Positions 15,801-23,444 are shown, counted from the first letter of the stretch. The stretch: DNA of 23,444 nt from DASRJG01 sp032124015 (GCA_032124015.1 JAQBEH010000019.1:1-23444), one strand, 5' to 3'. Translations and numbers: made by a program. The notes: generated from the letters alone by a model not told the origin.

Positions 15801-16297
15801 ACATCCAGGCCGGGCTGGGCGTGCACAAGGCTCCGGCCGATTACGGCGCGTTCCCGGTCGATCCCCATTCGCACACACCGGATTTCACCGGTGTGCAGCA
15901 GCCGGGCCTGACCGGCCAGGTGAAGGAGGACCTGATCGCCCGTTTCTGGCAACTGGGGGTGCGAGTTGCACGAGGTGAAGTCGCCTTCGAGCCGGTCGTG
16001 CTCGGCCGTGACGAGTTTCTCCGGGAACCGGCATCCTGGAGATATTCGACCGGCGGCCCGCCGCTGACGGAGGAATTGCCGGCCGGGTCCCTCGCTTTCA
16101 CGCTGTGCGGGGTGCCCGTCGTTTACCGCATCGCGGATGCAGGGCGCGTGCACGTGTTTGACGACGGACGCATTCCGACCGTCGTTCACGGCACGCGCCT
16201 CGGACCGGAGCTCAGCCGGTCGTTGTTCGGGCGGGAGCAGCGCATCAGAAAACTGGTCGTTGACATTCCGGTAACCATGCTCAGGTCACCGGCATGA
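12839..16297 (+). CDS. Large cytoplasmic glycoside phosphorylase, probable GH149 beta-1,3-oligoglucan phosphorylase
   Basis: A 1152-residue protein without signal peptide, so cytoplasmic. Its length fits GH149 (about 1100 residues or more), not the ~800-residue GH94 cellobiose phosphorylases. The N-terminal beta-sandwich has NYHTMPPFLMSVVSGHDHW and SSTGGLTCGRRDPGNALFPY, then TDDKIHD, which I associate with this group. The (alpha/alpha)6 barrel holds RPEWNDANNALVGYG; its Asp655 lines up with the general-acid Asp of the GH94 DWND motif. GH149 enzymes phosphorolyse beta-1,3-glucans to glucose 1-phosphate and a shorter chain. The start ATG follows the receptor stop by 25 bp with only a weak AGG upstream. 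The following transporter starts 7 bp after its stop. Context (GH16, GH17, GH30, TonB receptor) strongly supports beta-1,3-glucan; the family label rests on memory of motifs and length. Confidence 0.82.
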   Translation: MTQRRERKVFLGESAIRVPGPAGGGEWVTRDGERFFRIANYHTMPPFLMSVVSGHDHWLFVSSTGGLTCGRRDPGNALFPYGTDDKIHDACETTGPKTVLLAARGGRTMLWQPFATGPSVYDIERNLYKNVPGNKLVFDEVNYDLDLAFTYTWASGNRFGFIRQSQLLNTGASEVRVELLDGLRNLLPYGVDRTAQAELSTLVDAYKQAEAVSGAYAGIYTLSSILTDRVEPSEALKATVVWSTGLEQARVLLSEDQVQAFCAGEGVHGEAFVKGKRGAFFVQSAVTLPPKGDHRWCVLADVEQGPSQTADLLHAILQGVTASAIEQDIAAGTARLEQLVGSADGFQKSADDLVTSRHFSNALFNIMRGGVFPYGYRFPLDDFMYFAGERNRPLRETVASVLGQFEGALTLDSALKLAQDSGNEAFIRLVYEYLPLTFSRRHGDPSRPWNDFSIILKNGNGAEYLNYQGNWRDIFQNWEALAISFPGYIESFVAKFVNASTADGHNAYRISREGIDWEIFESGRSWSNIGYWGDHQVGYLGRLLELSLAYHPGLLGESLTRDIFVYADVPYRIKPYQELLRDPRNTVEYDDDRAQAIARRVAEIGADGKLVTLEDGSIHRVNLLEKLLISALARIGSLAPGGGIWMNTQRPEWNDANNALVGYGLSMVTLCYLRRYLHLMDDLLRDSAETSFDVSLELAQFFRGAGAVLEDHEALLAGPVDAAGRKSFMDGMGSANDAYRARVYRGHCGDKTALAKQDLRDFMRRALEFLDHSILHSRRDDGLFHSYNLVHFGAGGYAVEPLDEMLEGQVAVLSSGCLDGEAALLLLEALKASRLYRMDQNSYMLYPNRKLPSFLAKNVIPAPLVEGDGWIRRELEAGRTDYVERDLNGRVHFNGAFRNADGLRAALERDPAVSDEDAANLCDVYETVFKHRKFTGRSGSMYKYEGLGCIYWHMVSKLLLAAGEAVAGAVDAGADAGLVDRLGACFLDIQAGLGVHKAPADYGAFPVDPHSHTPDFTGVQQPGLTGQVKEDLIARFWQLGVRVARGEVAFEPVVLGRDEFLREPASWRYSTGGPPLTEELPAGSLAFTLCGVPVVYRIADAGRVHVFDDGRIPTVVHGTRLGPELSRSLFGREQRIRKLVVDIPVTMLRSPA

Positions 16298-16304
16298 GAT
16301 TCAC

Positions 16305-17786
16305 TTGAGTTCAAGAGAGCATCACGTCACGGCCCCGGAAGACCGGATTCGTCTTCGGCAGAAGTCCGCCTACGCCGTGGGCATGTTCGTGAACAACCTG
16401 CAGGCCGCGGCACTGCCTGCCATGGTCGTGATCCTCAACTTGGGCCTACGGATGAACCCGCTCCTGGTCGGACTGATTGCCGCGATACCGCGCGTCTTCG
16501 ACGCGGTTTCCGATCCGGTGGTCGGGTACATTTCCGACAACACGCACACGCGGTGGGGACGCCGAAGGCCCTACATCCTGGTCGGCGCGATTCTCTCGGG
16601 TCTCGTCTTCGCCCTCATGTGGCAGCTGCCTGAGGGGCGCAGCGAGAGCTTCTACTTCTGGGTCTTCCTGGGCGCGTCGATCCTCTTCTTCCTGACGTAC
16701 ACCCTTTACGCAACGCCCTTCGTGGCTTTCGGCTACGAAATGACCGCCGATTACCACGAACGAACGCGTTTGCACGCGTTCGCGAACACCGTCGGCCAAC
16801 TCGTGTGGCTGGGGGTGCCCTGGTTCTACGCCATCATGGCGAACGAGAACCTGTTCCGGGATACGGTACAAGGCGCCCGTACGCTGGCCATCGTGGTCGG
16901 CGTCGCTGTCGCGGTCTTGGGCGTCGTTCCGGCCATTGCCTGCAGAGAACGACACGCGCCGGTTCCCACGGCCGGGGACAAGCAGGGCCTCCTGGCGAAC
17001 ACGCTCGAGTTCCTCAAGGGCATCAGCATGACCTTCAAGTGCTCGCCCTTCCGGAAGATCTGCGCCGCGACCTTTCTGGTCTTCAACGGTTACCAGCTCG
17101 GCATCTCCTTCTCGTTGTACGTGATGATCTACTACGTGTTCAGCGGGAATAACTCGCAGGCCGGGGAGCTTCTGGGCTGGTTCGGAACGGCGACCGCCGT
17201 GGGCACACTGGTGGTCATCCCGTTGACGGGCTGGCTCGCGACCCACCTAGGAAAGCGCAGAACGTTCATGATCACCATCTCCGTCTCACTCGTCGGCTAT
17301 GCCCTCAAGTGGGTCGGCTACGATCCGGATCATCCCTACTGGCTGCTCTTTGCCGCTCCGTTCGTCGCCTTCGGCGTCGGGTCGTTGTTCACGCTGATGG
17401 GTTCGATGATCGCGGACGTCTGCGACTACGACGAGCTGAACAGCCGTCAGCGCCGCGAGGGCGTTTTCGGAGCCATCTATTGGTGGATGGTGAAGATCGG
17501 TATGGCGCTGGCCGGCATGCTCACGGGCATCATGCTCAACGCGTCCGGATTCGCCGTCGAGTTTGAGGCGCAACCCGAAAAGACCTTGTTCCTCCTGAGA
17601 GTGTTCGACGTTGGCGTGCCGCTCGTAACGTCCGCCCTCGCGATCTTCATCATGTCCACCTACGAGATCAGCGAGGGGAGAGCGTACGAGATACGAGCCG
17701 AGCTGGAACGTCGGCGTGGGAAACTGGGCTCCCATGCGACGCCGATCGCTGTAACTGAAACGCCGGCGGACGGGCCGGTGGAATGA
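16305..17786 (+). CDS. GPH/MFS-type sugar:cation symporter
   Basis: A 493-residue inner-membrane transporter with about twelve hydrophobic segments, of the glycoside-pentoside-hexuronide (MelB-like) family. The hallmark AIPRVFDAVSDPVVGYISD followed by NTHTRWGRRRPYIL lies near residues 60-95. Later loops contain GYEMTADYHERTRLHAFAN and DVCDYDELNSRQRREGVFGA, both family-typical. It would import the oligosaccharides delivered by the TonB receptor, probably with Na+ or H+, to feed the phosphorylase. The only reasonable start is a TTG at 16305, 7 bp after the phosphorylase stop and lacking a clear Shine-Dalgarno sequence, so its translation is probably coupled to the upstream gene. The C-terminal ~30 residues are hydrophilic. 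Exact substrate is inferred from position in the operon. Confidence 0.92.
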   Translation: MSSREHHVTAPEDRIRLRQKSAYAVGMFVNNLQAAALPAMVVILNLGLRMNPLLVGLIAAIPRVFDAVSDPVVGYISDNTHTRWGRRRPYILVGAILSGLVFALMWQLPEGRSESFYFWVFLGASILFFLTYTLYATPFVAFGYEMTADYHERTRLHAFANTVGQLVWLGVPWFYAIMANENLFRDTVQGARTLAIVVGVAVAVLGVVPAIACRERHAPVPTAGDKQGLLANTLEFLKGISMTFKCSPFRKICAATFLVFNGYQLGISFSLYVMIYYVFSGNNSQAGELLGWFGTATAVGTLVVIPLTGWLATHLGKRRTFMITISVSLVGYALKWVGYDPDHPYWLLFAAPFVAFGVGSLFTLMGSMIADVCDYDELNSRQRREGVFGAIYWWMVKIGMALAGMLTGIMLNASGFAVEFEAQPEKTLFLLRVFDVGVPLVTSALAIFIMSTYEISEGRAYEIRAELERRRGKLGSHATPIAVTETPADGPVE

Positions 17787-17795
17787 GGTGCTGAC

Positions 17796-19298
17796 GTGCG
17801 CGCAGCCGCCATCCTCCTGGCGTTTCTGGGCGCGATGGTCGCGCCGGCGTGTCAGAGGCCCGGGGGCCAGATCGCCTCGGACGCGCCGAGATCGGTGACA
17901 CCCGTGGACCTGCTGGGCGATGAGTGGCAGGGCCGGGCGATCGCCTACTCCGGCTACCGCGACGGCCAGAGCGCGGACAGCGGGGTGCGTCCCTCGCGAG
18001 GCCAGGTTGCGGAAGACCTCCGCATCCTGGCGAAGAACTGGCGGATCATTCGTGTGTACGCCGCCGATCGGCACGGCGAAGACGTGCTCGAGGTGATCCG
18101 CCACGAAAAGCTCGATCTCAAGGTGATGCTGGGTATCTGGCTCGGGCGCGAGCCGGGAGCCGAGCAGGGCAACGCGAGCCAGATCGCCGACGGTATCCGC
18201 CTCGCCAACGAATACAAGGACGTCGTGGTGGCCGTGAACGTCGGCAACGAGGTTCTGATCGAATGGACGGCCCATCCGGTGCGTCAGGATCAAATGATCC
18301 GCTATATGCGCGAGGTCAAGGCGAGTGTGACCCAGCCCGTGACCGTGGCGGACAACTACGTCTGGTGGCGCGACCACGGAACCGCATTGGCGCGCGAGGT
18401 CGACTTCATCACGATGCACACCTATCCGCTTTGGGAGCGGAAGGACATCGAAGAGGCCCTCGAGTACACGGTCGCGAACTACGAGAGCGTTCGCGCCGCC
18501 CATCCGAACCGGACCATCGTCATCGGCGAGGCGGGCTGGGCCACGTACACCGCGGGTAACTTGCACGTCCCGCGGGGCGGGGACGAGGCGAAGCAGCAAC
18601 GCTACTACGAGGAGTTGACGGACTGGGCCAGGAAGAACAGGGTCACGGTCTTCTTCTTCGAGGCCTTCGACGAGTCCTGGAAGGGCACCGGAACCGAGGG
18701 GCACTGGGGATTGTTCACGGTCGATCGCAAGGCCAAGCCGGTGATGCAGGAACTCTACCCGGAGTTGATGCCCGATGGCCCGACCTCGCCGACCTATCCC
18801 GAACGGATCGCCGCCGTAGGTCCGGACATCGCGGTGGCGCTGCGCACCGATCTTGCCAAGGTCATTCGCGAAGGAAGCGTCAATCCGCTGGGACCGGGCG
18901 TATCGGCATCCGGCGTCGTGCCCATCGAGGGGGCGGAGGGCGGGACGGCGCTGCGGCTGGCCTTCACGGGCGAGAGCTGGGGCGGCGTGTATTTCGTCCT
19001 CGGCAAGCACGACGCGAGCGCAGCCAGCGCCGTGGCGATGCGTCTGAGGCTACCGGACGAGGTGGCCAGGCTCGAACTGAAGCTGGAAGGTCCGGAGACG
19101 AACATGCAGTCGGTCAACCTGATCGAGCACGCGGCGGGTCGCGACGCGACCGGCTGGACGACGTTCACCGTGCCGCTGGCCGAGTTCGACGAGATCGACC
19201 TGTCGCAAGTCGTGATCCTCGGCTTGTGGAACCCCTCGGATCGCGCGGCGACGCTCGTGCCCTGCGAGGTGATCATCGATGACATCCGCTTCGAGTAG
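17796..19298 (+). CDS. GH17 endo-beta-1,3-glucanase lipoprotein with C-terminal CBM-like domain
   Basis: A 500-residue exported enzyme. The N-terminus MRAAAILLAFLGAMVAPAC reads as a lipoprotein signal with Cys19; the lipobox VAPAC is slightly atypical. Residues ~45-330 are a GH17 barrel: AYSGYRDGQ, then WRIIRVYAADRHGEDV, VAVNVGNEVL with acid/base Glu152, MHTYPLWE, and IVIGEAGW with nucleophile Glu245. Family members cleave beta-1,3-glucan (or transfer glucan chains). Residues ~340-500 form a beta-sandwich ending EVIIDDIRFE, as carbohydrate-binding jelly rolls do. The start is GTG at 17796, with GAGGTG 5 nt upstream overlapping the transporter stop region, so it is the fourth gene of the receptor operon. 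Placement on the outer membrane or periplasmic face is likely. Confidence 0.92.
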   Translation: MRAAAILLAFLGAMVAPACQRPGGQIASDAPRSVTPVDLLGDEWQGRAIAYSGYRDGQSADSGVRPSRGQVAEDLRILAKNWRIIRVYAADRHGEDVLEVIRHEKLDLKVMLGIWLGREPGAEQGNASQIADGIRLANEYKDVVVAVNVGNEVLIEWTAHPVRQDQMIRYMREVKASVTQPVTVADNYVWWRDHGTALAREVDFITMHTYPLWERKDIEEALEYTVANYESVRAAHPNRTIVIGEAGWATYTAGNLHVPRGGDEAKQQRYYEELTDWARKNRVTVFFFEAFDESWKGTGTEGHWGLFTVDRKAKPVMQELYPELMPDGPTSPTYPERIAAVGPDIAVALRTDLAKVIREGSVNPLGPGVSASGVVPIEGAEGGTALRLAFTGESWGGVYFVLGKHDASAASAVAMRLRLPDEVARLELKLEGPETNMQSVNLIEHAAGRDATGWTTFTVPLAEFDEIDLSQVVILGLWNPSDRAATLVPCEVIIDDIRFE

Positions 19299-19376
19299 GT
19301 TGGAGACCCGGCCCGCACCGTGATGCACCGCCGAGCGGCTCGTGCCTCCCCGCGTGTCTCTGGATAGGCATGCCTC

Positions 19377-21065
19377 CTACAGTTGGACCCGCACGGTCTG
19401 AAGCGAGTTTGCCGGAATCGTGATGTCCGCGTAGCGGTCCGCGATCTGCAGCTTATAGGCGATGACCTTCTTCGTGGTATTCAACACTTGTACGCTGAGA
19501 AGCGCGTTGTCGTTGATCGTTGCACAGGCATGAAGGGCGTCGGCGTCCAGCCCATCGAGCGCGTGGCGGGTGCGTACGGCATGGTCGCCTGGGCGGATGG
19601 TCCGACTGAACTGCGCAAGGACGTAGTAGATCGGTGTGTAATAGACCTCCTGCGTCGAGGTGTCGATCATGATGGGGGCACCGCAGAAGTTCCCCACGTG
19701 GTTGGGTCCACCGTCCTTGTCCAGGACGATGTTCCAATCGACCCAGCCGCTGACCCAATGATCCAGGCTGACGATGATGTCGCGCGCATAGCGATGCACG
19801 GGTGTGTAGAGGGGGTGATCCGCGGCAGCCGGCCCGGCCCAGGTCGCGCTGTACGCCCAGTCGGTCGCATTGGCATTCCACCAGAACGCATCGTTCTTGA
19901 ACCAATCTGATTCCTTGAAGCCTACGGGGTCTTCGATCCCATCGGGCGCGTCGTTCCCCAGATTATCGATGCAGCCCTCGGAGTGGATGATGGTGAACTC
20001 CGGGAACTTGGCGTGTACGCGCTCGAAGGCATCCTCGTAGACCTTGAAGGTGCTCGAGTACCAATGCACGGCGACGCCATACACATGCTTCGCAGCTTGT
20101 GGATCTGCGAAGATCACGTCTGTCCAGTCTTCGAGACCATCCCGGTTTTGATCGTAGACGAGAAGTCTCGCATCGGAATGGGAACTCTGTCGCAGAAGAG
20201 GTCCCAAGTGGTGCTTGACGAAGTCGTTCTGCGATTCCGGCGAGAAACGCATGCTCTCCCAGTGTCCGCCATTGCCGTTCGGCTCATTCACTGGCGTCAG
20301 ACCCCAGATCTTGACCCCCGCGCTCTCGTAGGCGTCAAGGTACTTCAGGAGATAGTCGGCATACGTCGAAAGGTAATCTGGCTTCAGCCAACCGCCGTCG
20401 CCCTGCCAGTCGTTTTCCGGAGATGCAGGGACATACCAGGTCTCGATGTTCTTCATCCAGGGCGGCGCTGTCCATGCGGATGCCATGATCCTCAGTTCGC
20501 GGTCTTGTTGCTTTCGTTTCACCGCGAGTGCCTCTTGGATCATGGGAAGGAGGTCGTAGCTGGCATCCTTGATGCCCGGATAATCTGCGGGGTCGAATCC
20601 CGCCGCGTCCGGTGCGATGCTGAAGGCCGTCAGATCCAGGTCATCCGGCTTGTCGGCGTACGAGTACTTGCCTTCCACGGTGAAATCGCACGACCCGATA
20701 TGCGTTCGGGCCAGTGTGAAGTTGGCGCCGGACTCACCATAGATCTGCTGCATGACCTCCCGGCGCCGCTCCGGATCCAGGTGCGCGAGGACAAAAGCGG
20801 AGGACTCCGTAAACGATGTTCCGATTCCATCGATGGTCTGTTTGGTGCTGTGCGGATCGACGGAGATGACCGTGCCATCGGCCCTGCCCGACCGAAATGG
20901 CACCACGTCCATCGAGGCCAGCTTGTGACCCGACTCCGAGGTAAGCAGGATCTCGACCATGCGGATTCGTGAGACTCCGGATTCTCTCGTTTCCGCGCAT
21001 GCCCCGATCGTCAGCGTGCTCAAGACCACCAGCAACCGGAGATACGTTGTTGAGTTCTTCATCAT
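19377..21065 (-). CDS. GH30 glucanase lipoprotein (beta-1,6- or beta-1,3/1,6-glucan active)
   Basis: A 562-residue lipoprotein: MMKNSTTYLRLLVVLSTLT then IGAC with lipidated Cys23. The mature part is a GH30 enzyme. It shows TIDGIGTSFTESSAFVLAHL, then LARTHIGSCDFT, MASAWTAPPWMK, TPVNEPNGNGGHWESM with acid/base Glu261, IIHSEGCIDNLGN with nucleophile Glu363, and a C-terminal beta domain ending ITIPANSLQTVRVQL. GH30 includes glucosylceramidase-like and endo-beta-1,6-glucanase subfamilies; in a beta-1,3-glucan locus, removal of beta-1,6 side chains of laminarin is the natural reading, though not proven here. ATG 21065 is used, with ATG 21062 equally possible and GGTGGG just upstream. It is convergent with the GH17 gene (78-bp gap, only the palindrome AGGCATGCCT at 19366-19375) and divergent from GH16. 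Confidence 0.93.
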   Translation of the reverse strand: MMKNSTTYLRLLVVLSTLTIGACAETRESGVSRIRMVEILLTSESGHKLASMDVVPFRSGRADGTVISVDPHSTKQTIDGIGTSFTESSAFVLAHLDPERRREVMQQIYGESGANFTLARTHIGSCDFTVEGKYSYADKPDDLDLTAFSIAPDAAGFDPADYPGIKDASYDLLPMIQEALAVKRKQQDRELRIMASAWTAPPWMKNIETWYVPASPENDWQGDGGWLKPDYLSTYADYLLKYLDAYESAGVKIWGLTPVNEPNGNGGHWESMRFSPESQNDFVKHHLGPLLRQSSHSDARLLVYDQNRDGLEDWTDVIFADPQAAKHVYGVAVHWYSSTFKVYEDAFERVHAKFPEFTIIHSEGCIDNLGNDAPDGIEDPVGFKESDWFKNDAFWWNANATDWAYSATWAGPAAADHPLYTPVHRYARDIIVSLDHWVSGWVDWNIVLDKDGGPNHVGNFCGAPIMIDTSTQEVYYTPIYYVLAQFSRTIRPGDHAVRTRHALDGLDADALHACATINDNALLSVQVLNTTKKVIAYKLQIADRYADITIPANSLQTVRVQL

Positions 21066-21549
21066 GGATTGACCCACCCAGCGCTCGAGAACTGCCCACC
21101 CTCATCCCCAAACCGGCGGCCATGGGGTTGGACGATTACATGAAAGCCGGAGGAAGGACGCTGAGGATGGATCGGGTTCATGTTATTCGGCAAGAGGTCC
21201 TGGTGGAGGGGCGACGGTGAGGCTCGGGTCCCCTGCGGCAGGTCGCGGACGCTGCCGGCCGAAGTCGCTCGATGACCTGAGAGATCTGATCCGTGGATAG
21301 AGTTTCCTATCCTTAGTCTTGGTGAACTCAACGCCTCGAGATCCCGGACTTTTTCGATCCACTGAGCGAGATTCCAGCGCATTGCCGCGCCCTGCGTTCC
21401 GATATCGCGGTACGTTCTCAGTATGGACCATTTGACTCCATGGAGTGAGCGTGCCTGGCGAACGGTCCGGCGCGATGAGATGGACTTCGGAGACTGGGAA
21501 TCTGATAACGATTCTCCGATCGGTGGGCTCGCTCAAAGGAAACAACCGA
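21066..21549. other. Divergent intergenic region between GH30 and GH16 genes
   Basis: This 484-bp stretch must hold the promoters of both flanking hydrolase genes. I see no copy of the TGACAGCGCTGTCA operator and no convincing -35/-10 pair. It contains an inverted repeat GGATAG (21295-21300) / CTATCC (21307-21312) and a 10-bp palindrome CTCCATGGAG at 21434-21443. The GH16 ribosome-binding site AGGAAA lies near its 3' end. No credible gene is present. Confidence 0.5.
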
Positions 21550-23430
21550 ATGGCTAGCTTCAAGCCCCCCCGCGTTTTCGCCCCGCTGCCGGCTCTCACC
21601 CTGCTGGTCTTGCTGATCGGCACCGTGCCGCCGGCGTCGGCTCAGTGCGCCGACCTGCCGGGCTGTGTCCTGGTCTGGTCGGACGAGTTCGCCGGCAGCG
21701 AGGTGGACCTGTCCAAGTGGACCTTTCAACTCGGCGACGGCACCGATGTCGGCCTCCCGCCTGGGTGGGGCAACAACGAGCTGCAGTTCTACCTTGCTGA
21801 CAACGCGACGGTCGCGGGTGGTTTCCTGACCATCACCGCGAGGGAGGAATCGGTAGGCGGTAGTAGCTACACCTCGGCCCGGATGCGTTCCCTGGGCAAG
21901 GGCGACTGGACCTTCGGACGCATGGAGATGCGCGCGAGGATGCCGATCGGCCAGGGCATCTGGCCGGCGTTCTGGATGCTTCCCTCGGACTCGAGCTACG
22001 GCACCTGGGCGGCCAGCGGCGAGCTCGACATCGTCGAGTACATCGGCAGCCAGCCCTACCGGATCTTCGGCACCATCCACTACGGGGGCTCCTGGCCCGG
22101 AAACGTGTTCTCGTCGACCGACTACGTGCTGCCGAGCGGCACGTTCCACGACGATTTCCACGTCTTCGCCGTGGAGTGGGAGCTCGGAGAGATCCGCTGG
22201 TACGTGGACGACGTTCCGTTCGCGACTCGCAACAACTGGTTCTCGACCGGCGGACCGTTCCCGGCGCCTTTCGACGTCGACTTCCACGTGCTGCTGAATC
22301 TGGCCGTCGGCGGAAACCTGCCCGGCCCGCCCAACGCCGCGACGGTCTTTCCGCAGGACTACGTGATCGACTACGTGCGGGTCTACCAGGTGCCATCGGC
22401 GGTGGCGATCACCAGCCCGACGGCCGACGACGTGATCACGCCCGGCGACGATCTGACGATCGCCGCCAGCGTCGCTGACGACGGCTCGATCCAGCTCGTC
22501 GAATTCCTGCAAGACAGCGCCGTTCTCGGCGAGGACACGGCGCCGCCCTACGAGTGGACGGTGCCGAACGTTGCCGCCGGCTGCTACACCTTGAGGGCGC
22601 GGGCGCGTGACGAACGCGGCACGTCGGACTCCTCGGCGCCGGTGGATCTCATGGTCGGCGTCGGCTGCCCGCAGGCCCCCTATCGGATGACACCCGCCGC
22701 CGTTCCGGGGACGATCGAAGCCGAGGACTACGACCTCGGTGGCGAGGGCGTCGCCTACCACGACGCCAACCCCGGCAACAACGGAGGCGCCTATCGGCCT
22801 GCCGAAGGCGTCGACCTCGAGCGCACCACGGACGAGGGATTCGGTGTCAATATCGGCTGGATGGTGCCCGGCGAGTGGATCGAGTACACGACAAACGTCA
22901 CGGCGGGAACCTACGACGTCGACGTGCGGGTGGCCTCGGCGGTCGGCGGGGGCACGGTTCACCTGGAGTTCGACGGAGTCGACAAGACCGGCCCGATCAC
23001 CTTCGCCGGCACCGGCGGCTGGCAGATCTGGACGACCGTCCGCGCCGAGGACGTGACCCTCGGCGCCGGCGTGCAAACGATGCGTCTCGCGATCGACGCC
23101 GGCGAGTTCAACGTCAACAAGATCACGATCGCAGAGCCCCCGGACGCCGACGATGACGGCGTTCCGGACGGCGCCGACGCCTGCGTCCTCTCCGTGCTCG
23201 CGTCGACCGTGGTGATCGACGGCTGCGACTCGCGGACTCCCAACCTGCTGGGCGTCGACGGCTGCACGTTCTCCGACGACGTCGCCGAGGCGGCGGCCGA
23301 CGCCGCCAACCACGGCGGCTTCGTCAGCGGCGTGACCCGGATCATGAGCGCTGCCAGGAAGGCGGGTCTCATCAGCGGCGTGCAGTACGGAGCGGTCGTG
23401 CGCTGCGCGGCCGGTACGGCCCGTCCCTAG
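21550..23430 (+). CDS. Secreted multidomain GH16 laminarinase with Ig-like, CBM6 and TSP3-like modules
   Basis: A 626-residue exported endo-beta-1,3-glucanase. The signal peptide runs to PPASAQ (~32). The GH16 jelly roll (~40-285) starts LVWSDEFAGSEVDLSKW and has the active-site pattern GELDIVEY with nucleophile Glu158, Asp160 and acid/base Glu163; the E-x-D-x-x-E form is that of laminarinases, and WGNNELQFY supports this. Residues ~290-375 are an Ig-like domain (SPTADDVITPGDDLTIAA). Residues ~385-515 are CBM6-like (PGTIEAEDYDLGGEGVAYHD, GWMVPGEWIEY). The tail has DADDDGVPDGADAC, a calcium-type TSP3 repeat, and then a ~75-residue Cys-containing module. ATG 21550 follows AGGA by 9 nt and opens the signal peptide; the frame itself runs from 21445. 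The stop is 14 bp from the window edge, so operon partners downstream are unseen. Confidence 0.94.
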   Translation: MASFKPPRVFAPLPALTLLVLLIGTVPPASAQCADLPGCVLVWSDEFAGSEVDLSKWTFQLGDGTDVGLPPGWGNNELQFYLADNATVAGGFLTITAREESVGGSSYTSARMRSLGKGDWTFGRMEMRARMPIGQGIWPAFWMLPSDSSYGTWAASGELDIVEYIGSQPYRIFGTIHYGGSWPGNVFSSTDYVLPSGTFHDDFHVFAVEWELGEIRWYVDDVPFATRNNWFSTGGPFPAPFDVDFHVLLNLAVGGNLPGPPNAATVFPQDYVIDYVRVYQVPSAVAITSPTADDVITPGDDLTIAASVADDGSIQLVEFLQDSAVLGEDTAPPYEWTVPNVAAGCYTLRARARDERGTSDSSAPVDLMVGVGCPQAPYRMTPAAVPGTIEAEDYDLGGEGVAYHDANPGNNGGAYRPAEGVDLERTTDEGFGVNIGWMVPGEWIEYTTNVTAGTYDVDVRVASAVGGGTVHLEFDGVDKTGPITFAGTGGWQIWTTVRAEDVTLGAGVQTMRLAIDAGEFNVNKITIAEPPDADDDGVPDGADACVLSVLASTVVIDGCDSRTPNLLGVDGCTFSDDVAEAAADAANHGGFVSGVTRIMSAARKAGLISGVQYGAVVRCAAGTARP

Positions 23431-23444
23431 CCCAACCTCCGCAG

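Noticed and set aside
15875..15900. Inverted repeat ACACCGG / CCGGTGT inside the phosphorylase gene
   Set aside because: It lies within conserved coding sequence with no U-tract and is expected by chance in GC-rich DNA.
12707..16189. A 1160-codon open frame on the minus strand opposite the phosphorylase gene
   Set aside because: It is the codon-position mirror of a GC-rich gene, has no recognisable domains or starts with signals, and is rich in Arg, Val and His as such shadows are. The plus-strand protein has clear family motifs.
17286..19010. A 574-codon minus-strand open frame across the transporter and GH17 genes
   Set aside because: It spans two well-supported plus-strand genes and shows no motif.
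21418..23313. A 631-codon minus-strand open frame opposite the GH16 gene
   Set aside because: It is antisense to a gene with signal peptide, active-site motif and CBM6 domain, with composition typical of a GC-skew artefact.

Overview
The window is GC-rich, densely packed bacterial DNA from a Gram-negative organism: it encodes a TonB-dependent outer-membrane receptor and several signal-peptide or lipobox proteins. The receptor carries an N-terminal carboxypeptidase-regulatory-like domain, and the secreted proteins carry modules such as an IKPGS-type domain and a thrombospondin-3-like tail. This style is seen in Acidobacteriota and some marine Proteobacteria or Myxococcota. No rRNA or intact tRNA is present, so the phylum is a guess.

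Left part (1-4816), a patchwork. It holds the last codons of a probable membrane protein, a complete glucose-6-phosphate dehydrogenase gene (zwf), and a small orphan gene. A tRNA 3'-end-like fragment follows. Then come two minus-strand oxidoreductase genes, an SDR and an old yellow enzyme. The old yellow enzyme gene lies between two decayed copies of the same transposase N-terminus, and a stub of a membrane-protein gene sits beside one copy. This stretch looks shaped by integration and insertion-sequence turnover.

Right part (4817-23430), a beta-1,3-glucan (laminarin-type) utilisation locus. A LacI-family regulator gene (8169-9215, minus) is followed on the same strand by a secreted clan GH-A glycoside hydrolase and a secreted beta-sandwich protein. 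Transcribed the other way is a compact unit of TonB-dependent receptor, large cytoplasmic phosphorylase (best read as GH149, beta-1,3-oligoglucan phosphorylase), GPH/MFS sugar transporter and GH17 lipoprotein. Beyond these, a GH30 lipoprotein (minus) and a multidomain GH16 laminarinase (plus) are divergent. Between the LacI gene and the receptor gene lie two identical 14-bp palindromes (TGACAGCGCTGTCA) arranged as a perfect 17-nt inverted repeat. Each carries the TTGACA -35 box of one of two divergent promoters.

Proposed working model (inference): GH16, the GH-A enzyme, GH17 and GH30 cut main-chain beta-1,3 and side beta-1,6 linkages outside or in the periplasm. The receptor imports oligosaccharides across the outer membrane without a SusD partner, and the GPH transporter carries them into the cytoplasm. 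The phosphorylase then releases glucose 1-phosphate. The LacI-type protein represses both divergent units and its own gene until a glucan-derived sugar appears.
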